Part shown: positions 1 through 5,913 of the stretch, in pieces
Position numbering within the stretch: the stretch's first letter is position 1
Layout of the letters: the number at the start of each line of letters is the position of its first letter
Assembly (NCBI GenBank): GCA_031428635.1
Contig: JANPPS010000039.1
Span: 1 to 12,679, forward strand
DNA from: JANPPS01 sp031428635
Lineage (GTDB): Bacteria > Pseudomonadota > Alphaproteobacteria > Acetobacterales > Acetobacteraceae
Reading direction: 5' to 3'
Length of the DNA: 12,679 nucleotides
The notes under the pieces: model-generated
The model's database searches: none
Told to the model about the DNA's origin: nothing
Seen by the model: the letters and a program-made list of their open reading frames with translations, nothing else
Made by a program: the position numbers and the translations under genes

Positions 1-808
1 GGTTTAGCATGTCGCGGCCGAAGGCGAGCAGGCCGTCGGTCATTTCGGGGTTCTCGCGCTTGATGAGCGTGTTGGCGGGGGTGGGATCGCCATCGAGATA
101 GGAGGCCCAGCCTTCGAAGCTTGCATCGAGGAAGCGCTGCACGAGGTCGGGCTTATCGGTGATCAGGCGGTTGCTGGTGGTGATCAGGCTGCCGTAGCCC
201 TGGAACCCAGCGTCGGCGAGCAGGAGCACGACCGGGTCGAACCCGGCCTGTTGGCGGATGGCGTAGGGTTCGGAGCCGAGGTAGCCCTGCTGCACGGCGC
301 GTTTATCGGCCAGGAACGGGGCAAAGTTGAAGGTGTAAGGGCGGATCTGCGCGTCGTCGTAGCCGAAGCGTGCGCGCAGATACGTCCACCAGCCATTGCG
401 ACTGTCGTTGCTGATCATCACGGGCTGGCCACGCAGGCTTTCGAACGTGTCGTGGCCCTGGCCGGGATGGGCAAGCAGAATCGCCGGGTCACGCTGGAAC
501 ACGGCGCCGACGGCGGTGAACGGTAGGTTTTCGCGGGCGAGGTTAAGCGCCAGGAAACTATTGCTGGTAATGGCGAAGTCGATCCGGCCGGCGAGCAGGA
601 ATTGCGCCTGGTTCACCTGCGGCCCGCCCTGGCGGATCGTGACGTCGAGGCCGTGCTTGGCATAAATGCCGGTGGCCACGGCCTGGTAGAAACCGCCATA
701 CTCGGCCTCCGCTAGCCAATCGAGGCCGAACGTGACCCGGTCGGCGGCGTGTGCCGTGAGCGGCAACAAGGCAAGGGCGGTGGCGAGGTCGAGAAGGCGG
801 GCGCGCAT
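1..808 (-). CDS. ABC transporter substrate-binding protein, NMT1/THI5-like (3' end outside window)
   Basis: Only the first 269 codons are visible; the reading frame is open to the left edge, so the C-terminus is missing (family members are usually about 320-340 aa). Residues 1-22 look like a Sec signal peptide ending in THAA, so the protein should be periplasmic. After it comes the typical start of NMT1/THI5-type binding proteins (FGLDWLAEAEYGGFYQA at 28-44, then GIYAKHGLDVTI at 47-58), followed by the GRIDFAI segment near 74-80. Such proteins capture small ligands, often thiamine-pyrimidine precursors, riboflavin or sulfonates, and deliver them to an inner-membrane ABC permease. The ligand cannot be assigned, and the permease and ATPase would lie to the left of the window. 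The start is the ATG at 808-806, with a GGAG Shine-Dalgarno 7 nt upstream (complement of 816-819). It is divergent from the DUF1491 gene. Confidence 0.85.
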   Translation of the reverse strand, partial: MRARLLDLATALALLPLTAHAADRVTFGLDWLAEAEYGGFYQAVATGIYAKHGLDVTIRQGGPQVNQAQFLLAGRIDFAITSNSFLALNLARENLPFTAVGAVFQRDPAILLAHPGQGHDTFESLRGQPVMISNDSRNGWWTYLRARFGYDDAQIRPYTFNFAPFLADKRAVQQGYLGSEPYAIRQQAGFDPVVLLLADAGFQGYGSLITTSNRLITDKPDLVQRFLDASFEGWASYLDGDPTPANTLIKRENPEMTDGLLAFGRDMLN

Positions 809-833
809 GGCGGAGCTCCGGTCGTGGCATATG

Positions 834-849
834 CTGCGCGGGCGCGCAG
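834..849. promoter_or_regulatory. 7-bp inverted repeat in the divergent intergenic region
   Basis: CTGCGCG-gg-CGCGCAG is a perfect dyad with 7-bp arms and a 2-bp spacer. It lies in the 63-bp gap between the divergent substrate-binding-protein gene and the DUF1491 gene. The position fits a transcription-factor operator shared by both genes, but arms built only of CG-type steps arise by chance quite often in DNA of this composition. No regulator is encoded nearby. Confidence 0.25.
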
Positions 850-871
850 GTTGCGGATAGGATATTTATAG

Positions 872-1204
872 ATGGAACCACGGATCAAGGCGAAGCTGTG
901 GGTGCAAATGGCGCTGCGCATGGGCGACGTGGATGGGCGCCCGGGGGCGGTGCTGCGCAGCGGGGACGCAGATGCAGGCGGCGTGTTGGTCGTGCTGCGC
1001 GGGCGGGAGGGGCTATGCGTTCTGTCGCAGGTGCGGACCGGCGAGGGCGAGGTTGCGTGGATCAGGGGAACTGGTGCGGCACCGGTCGATCAGGACGCGA
1101 CCGATTCGTACGTCGCGCGCCAGGTCGGGCGGGACCCGGATCTGTGGGTGATCGAGTTCGAAGCGCCCGATTTGCTGCCGCCATTCGAGGCGAGACTGGT
1201 TTAG
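872..1204 (+). CDS. DUF1491 family protein
   Basis: This 110-aa protein is recognisable as DUF1491, a small alphaproteobacterial family of unknown function. Family-like signatures are the N-terminal MEPRIKAKLWVQMALR, the GAVLRSGDADAG segment near residues 25-36, the LSQVRTGEGEVAWIRGTG block near 51-67 and ARQVGRDPDLWVIEFE near 82-97. There is no signal peptide or membrane segment, so it is probably cytosolic. The length matches the family. The ATG at 872 is preceded by AGGA at 859-862, a reasonable Shine-Dalgarno 9 nt upstream, and the AT-rich TATTTATAG just before the start may belong to its promoter. The other long frames over this region are out-of-frame shadows. It stands alone between the divergent ABC binding-protein gene and the ompA-like pair. 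Family identity is from recognition; no function is proposed. Confidence 0.85.
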   Translation: MEPRIKAKLWVQMALRMGDVDGRPGAVLRSGDADAGGVLVVLRGREGLCVLSQVRTGEGEVAWIRGTGAAPVDQDATDSYVARQVGRDPDLWVIEFEAPDLLPPFEARLV

Positions 1205-1335
1205 ATCGGTTCGCTCACAGCTCTGTGTGTCAAATCGGACAGGTGATTGTGGCCCGTCAGCAACAGGGCTGTGAAAACAGACACATGACCCTCGCGCCCG
1301 CAATCTTTGCTAGCTATGTTCCGTTTACCGAGAGG

Positions 1336-1363
1336 CGGGGGGACGTGTCCCGTCGATCCCCCG
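1336..1363 (+). promoter_or_regulatory. GC-rich stem-loop in the leader of the first ompA-like gene
   Basis: C1336-G1341 pairs with C1358-G1363 and GACG at 1342-1345 pairs with CGTC at 1351-1354. This gives a 10-bp stem with a 3-nt bulge (GAT, 1355-1357) and a 5-nt loop. It lies 42 nt before the ATG at 1406, within a roughly 200-nt gene-free leader. Enterobacterial ompA leaders use 5' stem-loops to stabilise the mRNA; a similar role here is inference. Whether it is transcribed depends on an unmapped start site. Confidence 0.4.
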
Positions 1364-1390
1364 GATGCGTTAACAGCGCAGACATATTAA

Positions 1391-1405
1391 CGAGGAGAGA
1401 ACCAA
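1391..1405 (+). promoter_or_regulatory. Ribosome binding site of the first ompA-like gene
   Basis: The purine-rich CGAGGAGAGAACCAA precedes the ATG at 1406. AGGAGAG is one of the strongest Shine-Dalgarno matches in this window, as expected for an abundant outer-membrane protein, and it fixes the start. Confidence 0.75.
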
Positions 1406-2572
1406 ATGAAGCTTCGCAGCGCGCTACTGGCCGCAACCGTGCTGGCCGCACCCGTGGCAGCCAAGGCTGAGGCCGTCAGCGGTGTCTACATCGGTGCCGG
1501 TGCTGGCATTAACATTATGCAGGACCAGTACATCAAGTCGGTTGCATTCCCGCAGCTCGGGATTGGTGCGAAGTCCAACCAGCATGCTCGCGTCGAGATG
1601 AACCCGGGCTTCGCGGGTATGGCCTCGGTCGGTTATGGCCTGGGCAATGGCCTGCGTCTTGAGCTTGAGGGTGACTACCGCCAGAACAAGTTCACCAAGG
1701 CAGTGGGCGTGAACGGCGGCGGGTCAGCGCGCGCTGGTGGCGATGAGCTGAAGTACGGCGGGATGTTTAACGTCCTGTACGACTTCGACGCGAGCCTGCT
1801 GAGCGGCTTGGGTGCCGGTTCGATCTCGCCGTACGTCGGCGTCGGCGGCGGTTATATGTGGGCGCAGCACCAGAACAATCGGTTCGCCGGCACCTCCGCC
1901 CCGTCCGCGGGATTCCCGAACGGGATCGATAGCCTTTTGCGGACCAATTCGGGTAAGGGTTCGTTCGCCTATCAGGGTATCGTCGGTGTGGCGTTCCCGA
2001 TCGGTTCCATCCCCGGTCTGGCTTTGACGGTCGACTATCGCTTCATGGGCCTGGCGACCAACCGGTCGTATAACTACCAGTACTTTGCGAGCGGCCCGGC
2101 CGTCGGCGGCGTGTCTACCAGCGCGCGCGTGAAGTTCTCGGACGACTACAACCACACGATCATGTTCGGCGTGCGGTATGCGTTCGGTGCGACTCCGGAA
2201 GTTGTTCCGGTTGTGGCGCCGCCCCCCGCCCGGGTGGAAGCAGCCCGGACGTACCTGGTGTTCTTCGACTGGGATCGCGCGGACCTGACGACCCGTGCAC
2301 GTGCCATCATCAACGAGGCGGCTCAGGCCACCACGCGGATTGCGGTTACGCGCATCGAAGTGTCTGGCAACACGGACCGTTCGGGTACGCCACAGTACAA
2401 CCTGGGCCTATCGCAGCGCCGGGCGACGAACGTCGCAGCAGAGTTGGTGCGCCTAGGCGTGCCGCGGGCTGCGATCACGACGCAAGCCTACGGCGAGAGC
2501 CGTCCGCTGGTGCAGACCGCCAATGGTGTACGTGAGCCGCAGAACCGCCGCGTCGAGATCGTTCTGCGCTAA
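1406..2572 (+). CDS. OmpA-family outer membrane protein (beta-barrel plus peptidoglycan-binding domain), copy 1
   Basis: A 388-aa protein. Residues 1 to about 22 form a Sec signal peptide (cleavage near AKA-EA). From about 24 to 265 it reads as an OmpA-type eight-stranded barrel: alternating aromatic/glycine strands such as GVYIGAGAGINI, MASVGYGLGNGLRLELEGDY and ISPYVGVGGGYMWA, ending in HTIMFGVRYAFG. A short proline/valine linker (PVVAPPPAR) leads to the OmpA C-terminal domain at 281-388, starting RTYLVFFDWDRADLT and ending NRRVEIVLR. That domain binds diaminopimelate of peptidoglycan in the periplasm. The conserved Asp (D324) and LSQRRA arginines are present, but the usual GHTD is GNTD (N322). 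A strong Shine-Dalgarno fixes the start. The next gene is a paralogue, and a terminator follows this one, so it is probably a single-gene transcript. Confidence 0.9.
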   Translation: MKLRSALLAATVLAAPVAAKAEAVSGVYIGAGAGINIMQDQYIKSVAFPQLGIGAKSNQHARVEMNPGFAGMASVGYGLGNGLRLELEGDYRQNKFTKAVGVNGGGSARAGGDELKYGGMFNVLYDFDASLLSGLGAGSISPYVGVGGGYMWAQHQNNRFAGTSAPSAGFPNGIDSLLRTNSGKGSFAYQGIVGVAFPIGSIPGLALTVDYRFMGLATNRSYNYQYFASGPAVGGVSTSARVKFSDDYNHTIMFGVRYAFGATPEVVPVVAPPPARVEAARTYLVFFDWDRADLTTRARAIINEAAQATTRIAVTRIEVSGNTDRSGTPQYNLGLSQRRATNVAAELVRLGVPRAAITTQAYGESRPLVQTANGVREPQNRRVEIVLR

Positions 2573-2612
2573 GCAGGACGCCTCGGCCGGTTTGACTGGC
2601 TGATGTGATCTT

Positions 2613-2648
2613 GGGCCGGCCCTCGTTCGGGGCCGGCCCTTTTTCTTT
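2613..2648 (+). terminator. Rho-independent terminator after the first ompA-like gene
   Basis: A perfect 10-bp GC stem (GGGCCGGCCC at 2613-2622 with GGGCCGGCCC at 2630-2639, loop TCGTTCG) is followed directly by the T-rich tract TTTTTCTTT at 2640-2648. It begins 41 nt after the stop codon at 2572. It separates the two ompA-like genes into different transcripts, or attenuates read-through into the second. Confidence 0.9.
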
Positions 2649-2678
2649 CGGGTGCCCGGCGGTAACATGGGAAGCCTT

Positions 2679-2683
2679 AGGAG
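2679..2683 (+). promoter_or_regulatory. Shine-Dalgarno deciding the start of the second ompA-like gene
   Basis: AGGAG sits 7 nt before the ATG at 2691. It favours that start over the in-frame GTG at 2652, which would overlap the terminator's trailing sequence and add 13 residues before the signal peptide. Confidence 0.75.
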
Positions 2684-2690
2684 TTTGTGC

Positions 2691-3773
2691 ATGACCCGTA
2701 CTGTGCTGCTTGCCACGACGTTGTTTGTCGCCCTGACCGGGGTAAGTCGGGCGCAGCCGGTGACGGGGCTGTATATCGGTGGCAGTGGCGGGGCTAACTT
2801 CCTGCAACGTGAGAAGCAAGATCAGAAGCTGTTTCCGCTCGGTAATCCCGTTCCAACCAATAACACCCAAGGCTACCGTGTCGGCATCGTCGGGCTCGGC
2901 AGCGTGGGTTACGGGTTTGGTAACGGCCTACGGCTCGAAGTCGAGGGGAATTACCGCAATAACCAAATTGGAAGCTCGTATCGCGTCGGGTCGGATAGTG
3001 GACGCGAAGAGAAGTACGGCGCCATGGGCAACGTGTTGTTCGATCTCGACATCGGCAGCCCGTATTTGTTCCCGTACATCGGCGGCGGCGTCGGCTATCA
3101 GCGCGTCAACCATACGGAGCGGGTGAGTAACCCAGCCGGCGTGCGGTTAAGCACGGGTTCGGCGTTTGCCGTTGACAGCCTCTCGCCGTTACGTACCGAG
3201 GATAATGCCTTCGCCTATCAAGCCATTGCCGGACTATCGATACCGATCCCGCCGGTGGTTGGCCTGTCGTTGACGGCGGAGTACCGATACTTCGCCCTTA
3301 CCGGCACGCGCCTGGCGACGGGCGGGGGACGGACAAAAGAGGATTACAACCACGGTCTGACGCTCGGGCTACGGTATGCGTTCAATACGCCGGTGCCTGG
3401 CGCGGCAGAGGCAGCGCCCGTACCCGTGGTCGCTCCACAGGTAAACCGGACGTACCTCGTGTTCTTCGACTGGGACCGGGCAGACCTGACGACACGGGCG
3501 CGGGCGATCGTGAACGAGGCAGCGCAGGCTACGACTAGGGTTGCGGTGACGCGGATCGAGGTTGCGGGCCACACCGATACATCGGGCACGCCGCAGTATA
3601 ATCAGGGCCTTTCGAACCGGCGGGCGCAGGTCGTGGCGGCCGAACTCGTGCGACTCGGGGTGCCGCGGGCGGCGATTACCACGCAGGCGTTCGGTGAGAG
3701 CCGGCCGCTGGTGCAAACGGCCGAAGGCGTGCGGGAGCCGCAGAACCGCCGCGTGGAGATTGTGCTTCGCTAG
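2691..3773 (+). CDS. OmpA-family outer membrane protein, copy 2
   Basis: A 360-aa paralogue of the preceding gene. Residues 1 to about 20 are a signal peptide (MTRTVLLATTLF to SRA-QP). A barrel region with OmpA-like strands follows (GLYIGGSGGANFL, SVGYGFGNGLRLEVEGNY, LFPYIGGGVGYQRV, LTLGLRYAF), then a PVPVVAPQV linker and the OmpA peptidoglycan-binding domain at 253-360. The C-terminal domain differs from copy 1 at only about 11 of 108 positions, while loops in the barrel differ widely in sequence and length. This copy has the canonical GHTD motif (293-296). The start is chosen from the AGGAG at 2679-2683 and the signal peptide. The stop at 3771-3773 lies 1 bp from the convergent zapE stop, with no obvious terminator between them. 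The protein should tether the outer membrane to peptidoglycan; any division of labour with copy 1 is unknown. Confidence 0.9.
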   Translation: MTRTVLLATTLFVALTGVSRAQPVTGLYIGGSGGANFLQREKQDQKLFPLGNPVPTNNTQGYRVGIVGLGSVGYGFGNGLRLEVEGNYRNNQIGSSYRVGSDSGREEKYGAMGNVLFDLDIGSPYLFPYIGGGVGYQRVNHTERVSNPAGVRLSTGSAFAVDSLSPLRTEDNAFAYQAIAGLSIPIPPVVGLSLTAEYRYFALTGTRLATGGGRTKEDYNHGLTLGLRYAFNTPVPGAAEAAPVPVVAPQVNRTYLVFFDWDRADLTTRARAIVNEAAQATTRVAVTRIEVAGHTDTSGTPQYNQGLSNRRAQVVAAELVRLGVPRAAITTQAFGESRPLVQTAEGVREPQNRRVEIVLR

Positions 3774-3774
3774 C

Positions 3775-4890
3775 CTAAGTCAGGTGGGGTAGTGCCAGAT
3801 ACGCGCGGCTCTGCATCTCATGTAGGCGGGACGCTGTTCGTTCAAACGCGACCGCGCCCTCTCCGCGCTGATACAGCGTGTCGGGTGTGGCGTCCGCACT
3901 CGCCACAAGCTTGACCCGATGATCATACAGGGCGTCCACCAGGACGATGAAACGCCGGGCCACGTCGTAATTGTCGGGGGACAGGCGGGGCACCCCATCG
4001 AGCACCAGCGCCTGATAGTGCGTCGCCAGCGCCAGATAATCGCCGGCACCCAGCGGCTGGCCACATAATGCCTCGAAATCGAATCGGGCAACGCCGGACG
4101 CAGCGTGCGGGACCGCCAGCGTGTGGCCCAGGATGCGCAGGCGCTCCGGCCGAGCCTCGGCCCCGGCGGTTAGGGTTCGGAACGCCTCATCGAGCGCCGC
4201 GTCCGCCTGCGCGTTGGCCGGCACGTGCCAGGTCGGCATGCCGCGCAATTGCTGCCGGCGCCAATCGCGGCTGCCGTGCATGACGATCATGTCCAGATGG
4301 CGCTTTAGAATAGCAATGAATGGCAGGAACGCGTCGCGGCCGGGCTGACCAGCGAACAGGTCGTCCATGCGGGTGTTGCTGGTGGCGACGACGACGGTGC
4401 CGGCGGCAAACAGCGCCTCGAACAGGCGGCCTAGGATGGTGGCGTCGGCGACGTTGGTCACCTGAAACTCGTCGAAACACAGCAGCGCCGATTCCTGCGC
4501 GATCTGGGCGGCAACGAGCGGTATGGGGTCGCCCTGGGCCGATAGCCGCTGGGCCTGCATGCGGCGGTACACGTCCTGCATGAACGCATGAAAATGGACC
4601 CGGCGCTTGCGCGGCACATCGGCTGCGGCAAAGAACAGGTCCATCATCATCGTCTTACCCCGGCCCACGTCGCCGACCAGGTACAAGCCGTTCGGGTAGT
4701 CGTCCGGCAGATCGTCGCTGTGGCGGCGGTGCCAGAAGCGCCGTCGATCGGGCGTCGCGGGGACCGGATCATATCCGCGCAGGCGAAGGTGCAGGGCCTG
4801 CAGCCGTTCGGCAGCGAGTGCCTGTGCCGGGTCGGTCAGCAGTTCGCCGCTGTCTAGTTTATCGCGATAAGCGGCGAGGGGGCCATGCAT
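3775..4890 (-). CDS. zapE: Cell division protein ZapE / AFG1-family ATPase
   Basis: A 371-aa P-loop ATPase, full length for bacterial ZapE, the homologue of mitochondrial AFG1/LACE1. Walker A is GDVGRGKT at 73-80, in the family context YLVGDVGRGKTMMMDLFF. HFHAFM follows at 99-104, Walker B is LLCFDE at 136-141 followed by FQVTNVADA, and sensor 1 is VATSN at 168-172. The family blocks RDAFLPFI near 185-192 and RRFIVLVDALYDHRVKL near the C-terminus are also present. In E. coli, ZapE is membrane-associated and stimulates Z-ring constriction; AFG1 homologues are linked to inner-membrane protein quality control. No signal peptide is present. Start at the ATG 4890-4888, with only a weak AAGG-type Shine-Dalgarno. 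It is convergent with the ompA-like pair (1-bp gap) and divergent from the small secreted-protein gene. Confidence 0.93.
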   Translation of the reverse strand: MHGPLAAYRDKLDSGELLTDPAQALAAERLQALHLRLRGYDPVPATPDRRRFWHRRHSDDLPDDYPNGLYLVGDVGRGKTMMMDLFFAAADVPRKRRVHFHAFMQDVYRRMQAQRLSAQGDPIPLVAAQIAQESALLCFDEFQVTNVADATILGRLFEALFAAGTVVVATSNTRMDDLFAGQPGRDAFLPFIAILKRHLDMIVMHGSRDWRRQQLRGMPTWHVPANAQADAALDEAFRTLTAGAEARPERLRILGHTLAVPHAASGVARFDFEALCGQPLGAGDYLALATHYQALVLDGVPRLSPDNYDVARRFIVLVDALYDHRVKLVASADATPDTLYQRGEGAVAFERTASRLHEMQSRAYLALPHLT

Positions 4891-4982
4891 GGCCCGGCCT
4901 TACCGGATTGGCACCGCCGCGACCAGCCGGAGCGATTTTACAAAAGTCACATCAATGAAATGCGAGCATGCATCCATCGCAC

Positions 4983-4998
4983 TGTGACACCAGTTACA
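4983..4998. promoter_or_regulatory. CRP/FNR-like dyad in the zapE / small-ORF divergent region
   Basis: TGTGA-CACCAG-TTACA matches 9 of 10 conserved positions of the CRP-type consensus TGTGA-N6-TCACA. It lies immediately upstream of the extended -10 at 4999-5007, centred about 23 bp before the expected transcription start. Binding there would be expected to block that promoter, while it could act differently on zapE on the other strand. No regulator gene is in the window. Confidence 0.4.
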
Positions 4999-5007
4999 TG
5001 TTATAAT
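4999..5007 (+). promoter_or_regulatory. Extended -10 promoter (TGTTATAAT)
   Basis: TG-T-TATAAT is a perfect extended -10 element for a sigma-70-type polymerase, in a locally AT-rich stretch. The predicted start is near 5014, giving a leader of about 16 nt that contains GGAAG (5015-5019) before the ATG at 5030. No good -35 is present at the normal distance, which is usual for extended -10 promoters. Confidence 0.6.
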
Positions 5008-5029
5008 TGGGTCCCGGAAGTATCGTCTC

Positions 5030-5236
5030 ATGATGCGCTCTTTTGTCGTTACCTTCGTACTCGCCGCCATCGCTGGTCCCGCATGGGCGATCGCGCCCCA
5101 GACGGCTCTGCCGCGTCCAATCGCTTGCAGTTCGGGGATCACCCGGGTGGCTGTAACCGAGCGCCCGGGTGCGAATTGCCCGCAATGGCTCAGCACGGCC
5201 GGCGTAATTTCGAAGCGGTCGACGTATCGCGGCTAA
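5030..5236 (+). CDS. Small secreted protein of unknown function (68 aa)
   Basis: I do not recognise this protein. The first 20 residues form a clear Sec signal peptide: a short basic start (MMRSF), a hydrophobic core (VVTFVLAAIAG) and an AWA-IA cleavage site. The predicted mature part is about 48 aa, with two cysteines (C33 and C50 of the precursor) that could form one disulfide in the periplasm, and a basic tail (SKRSTYRG). Its promoter context is unusually good: a perfect extended -10 ends 22 nt upstream, and GGAAG lies 10 nt before the ATG at 5030 (a second in-frame ATG follows directly). It is divergent from zapE and stops 44 nt before the oxygenase gene. The overlapping frame extending upstream from the oxygenase gene does not look like protein. 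The short length leaves some doubt. Confidence 0.55.
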   Translation: MMRSFVVTFVLAAIAGPAWAIAPQTALPRPIACSSGITRVAVTERPGANCPQWLSTAGVISKRSTYRG

Positions 5237-5245
5237 CGGCAAGGG

Positions 5246-5274
5246 TTGAGGCGGCGCGAGTGCGAGCCTATTGT
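5246..5274 (+). promoter_or_regulatory. Candidate promoter giving a leaderless oxygenase mRNA
   Basis: TTGAGG (5246-5251) and TATTGT (5269-5274) are separated by exactly 17 bp. The expected start lies 6-7 bp further on, at or next to the A of the oxygenase ATG at 5281. There is no Shine-Dalgarno just before that ATG, so a leaderless transcript would explain both facts. Each hexamer is only a partial consensus match. Confidence 0.4.
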
Positions 5275-5280
5275 TGTACT

Positions 5281-5913
5281 ATGACCCTGATCGACCTGAC
5301 CGCTTTTGCCGCCACTCCTGTCGCGTCCGATCCGTTTACACATGTGGTCGTACCCGGCTTCGTACCGCAGCCCGGTCTCGATGCTGTGGTCGGCGGGCTA
5401 CCTACCCTGGCCAAGGGCGGATCGTTTCCGACCACCGGCCTCCGCCTAGGCGATGCGGCCCGGTCTCTCATGGGTGAGTTGGAGGGTCCCGGGTTCCGGC
5501 ACGCGGTCGAGCAGAAGTTCGGCCTGACACTCGATAATGCGCCGACAATGGTAACGCTGCGCGGGCAGTCGCGGGAGAAGGATGGGCGCATCCACTGTGA
5601 CTCAGTGGCCAAGCGCGTGACGGTACTGCTGTACCTCAATCCGGAGACGGCCGATTGGGCGCGGCAGGATGGGTGTCTGCGCCTACTGCGCACCCCGGAT
5701 AATCTCGACGATTACGTCGTGGAGGTGCCACCGGTTAACGGCACGCTGCTCGTATTCCCGAACGGACCTACGACGTGGCATGGCCACCGGCAGTTCGTAG
5801 GCCCCCGGTTCGTCGTGCAGCTCAATTGGATGACGACGGATAATAAGGCGAAGTACGAGATGCGGCGTCACCACGTATCGGCGTTCATGAAGCGGCTGAC
5901 GCGGGCGGCCTGA
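5281..5913 (+). CDS. 2-oxoglutarate/Fe(II)-dependent oxygenase
   Basis: A 210-aa protein with the double-stranded beta-helix metal site of the prolyl-4-hydroxylase-like 2OG-Fe(II) oxygenases. The HxD pair is H105 and D107 in RIHCDS, the distal His is H167 in TTWHGH, and the 2OG-binding Arg is R176 in GPRFVVQLNW. Between them are VLLYLN (115-120) and GCLRLL (131-136), typical core strands. It should couple 2OG decarboxylation to hydroxylation of a protein or small molecule in the cytosol; the substrate cannot be told. The frame is open back to 4885, but that upstream part is not family-like, and the homologous N-terminus (MTLIDLTAFAA, then FTHVVVPGFVP) starts at 5281. No Shine-Dalgarno precedes this ATG. 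Its stop overlaps the start of the dehydrogenase by 4 nt, so the two are very likely co-translated. Confidence 0.85.
   Translation: MTLIDLTAFAATPVASDPFTHVVVPGFVPQPGLDAVVGGLPTLAKGGSFPTTGLRLGDAARSLMGELEGPGFRHAVEQKFGLTLDNAPTMVTLRGQSREKDGRIHCDSVAKRVTVLLYLNPETADWARQDGCLRLLRTPDNLDDYVVEVPPVNGTLLVFPNGPTTWHGHRQFVGPRFVVQLNWMTTDNKAKYEMRRHHVSAFMKRLTRAA

Noticed and set aside
1208..1225. CACAG-ct-CTGTG inverted repeat just after DUF1491 as a terminator
   Set aside because: Only 5-bp arms with a 2-nt loop and no T-tract; too weak to call.
898..1470. Plus-strand 190-codon ORF across DUF1491 and the ompA start
   Set aside because: Arg/Gly-rich shadow frame of DUF1491 that runs through the intergenic leader; no family features.
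4885..5280. Upstream extension of the oxygenase frame (132 extra codons)
   Set aside because: The translated extension has no family resemblance, overlaps the signal-peptide ORF and its promoter, and lies before a clear family-like N-terminus at 5281.
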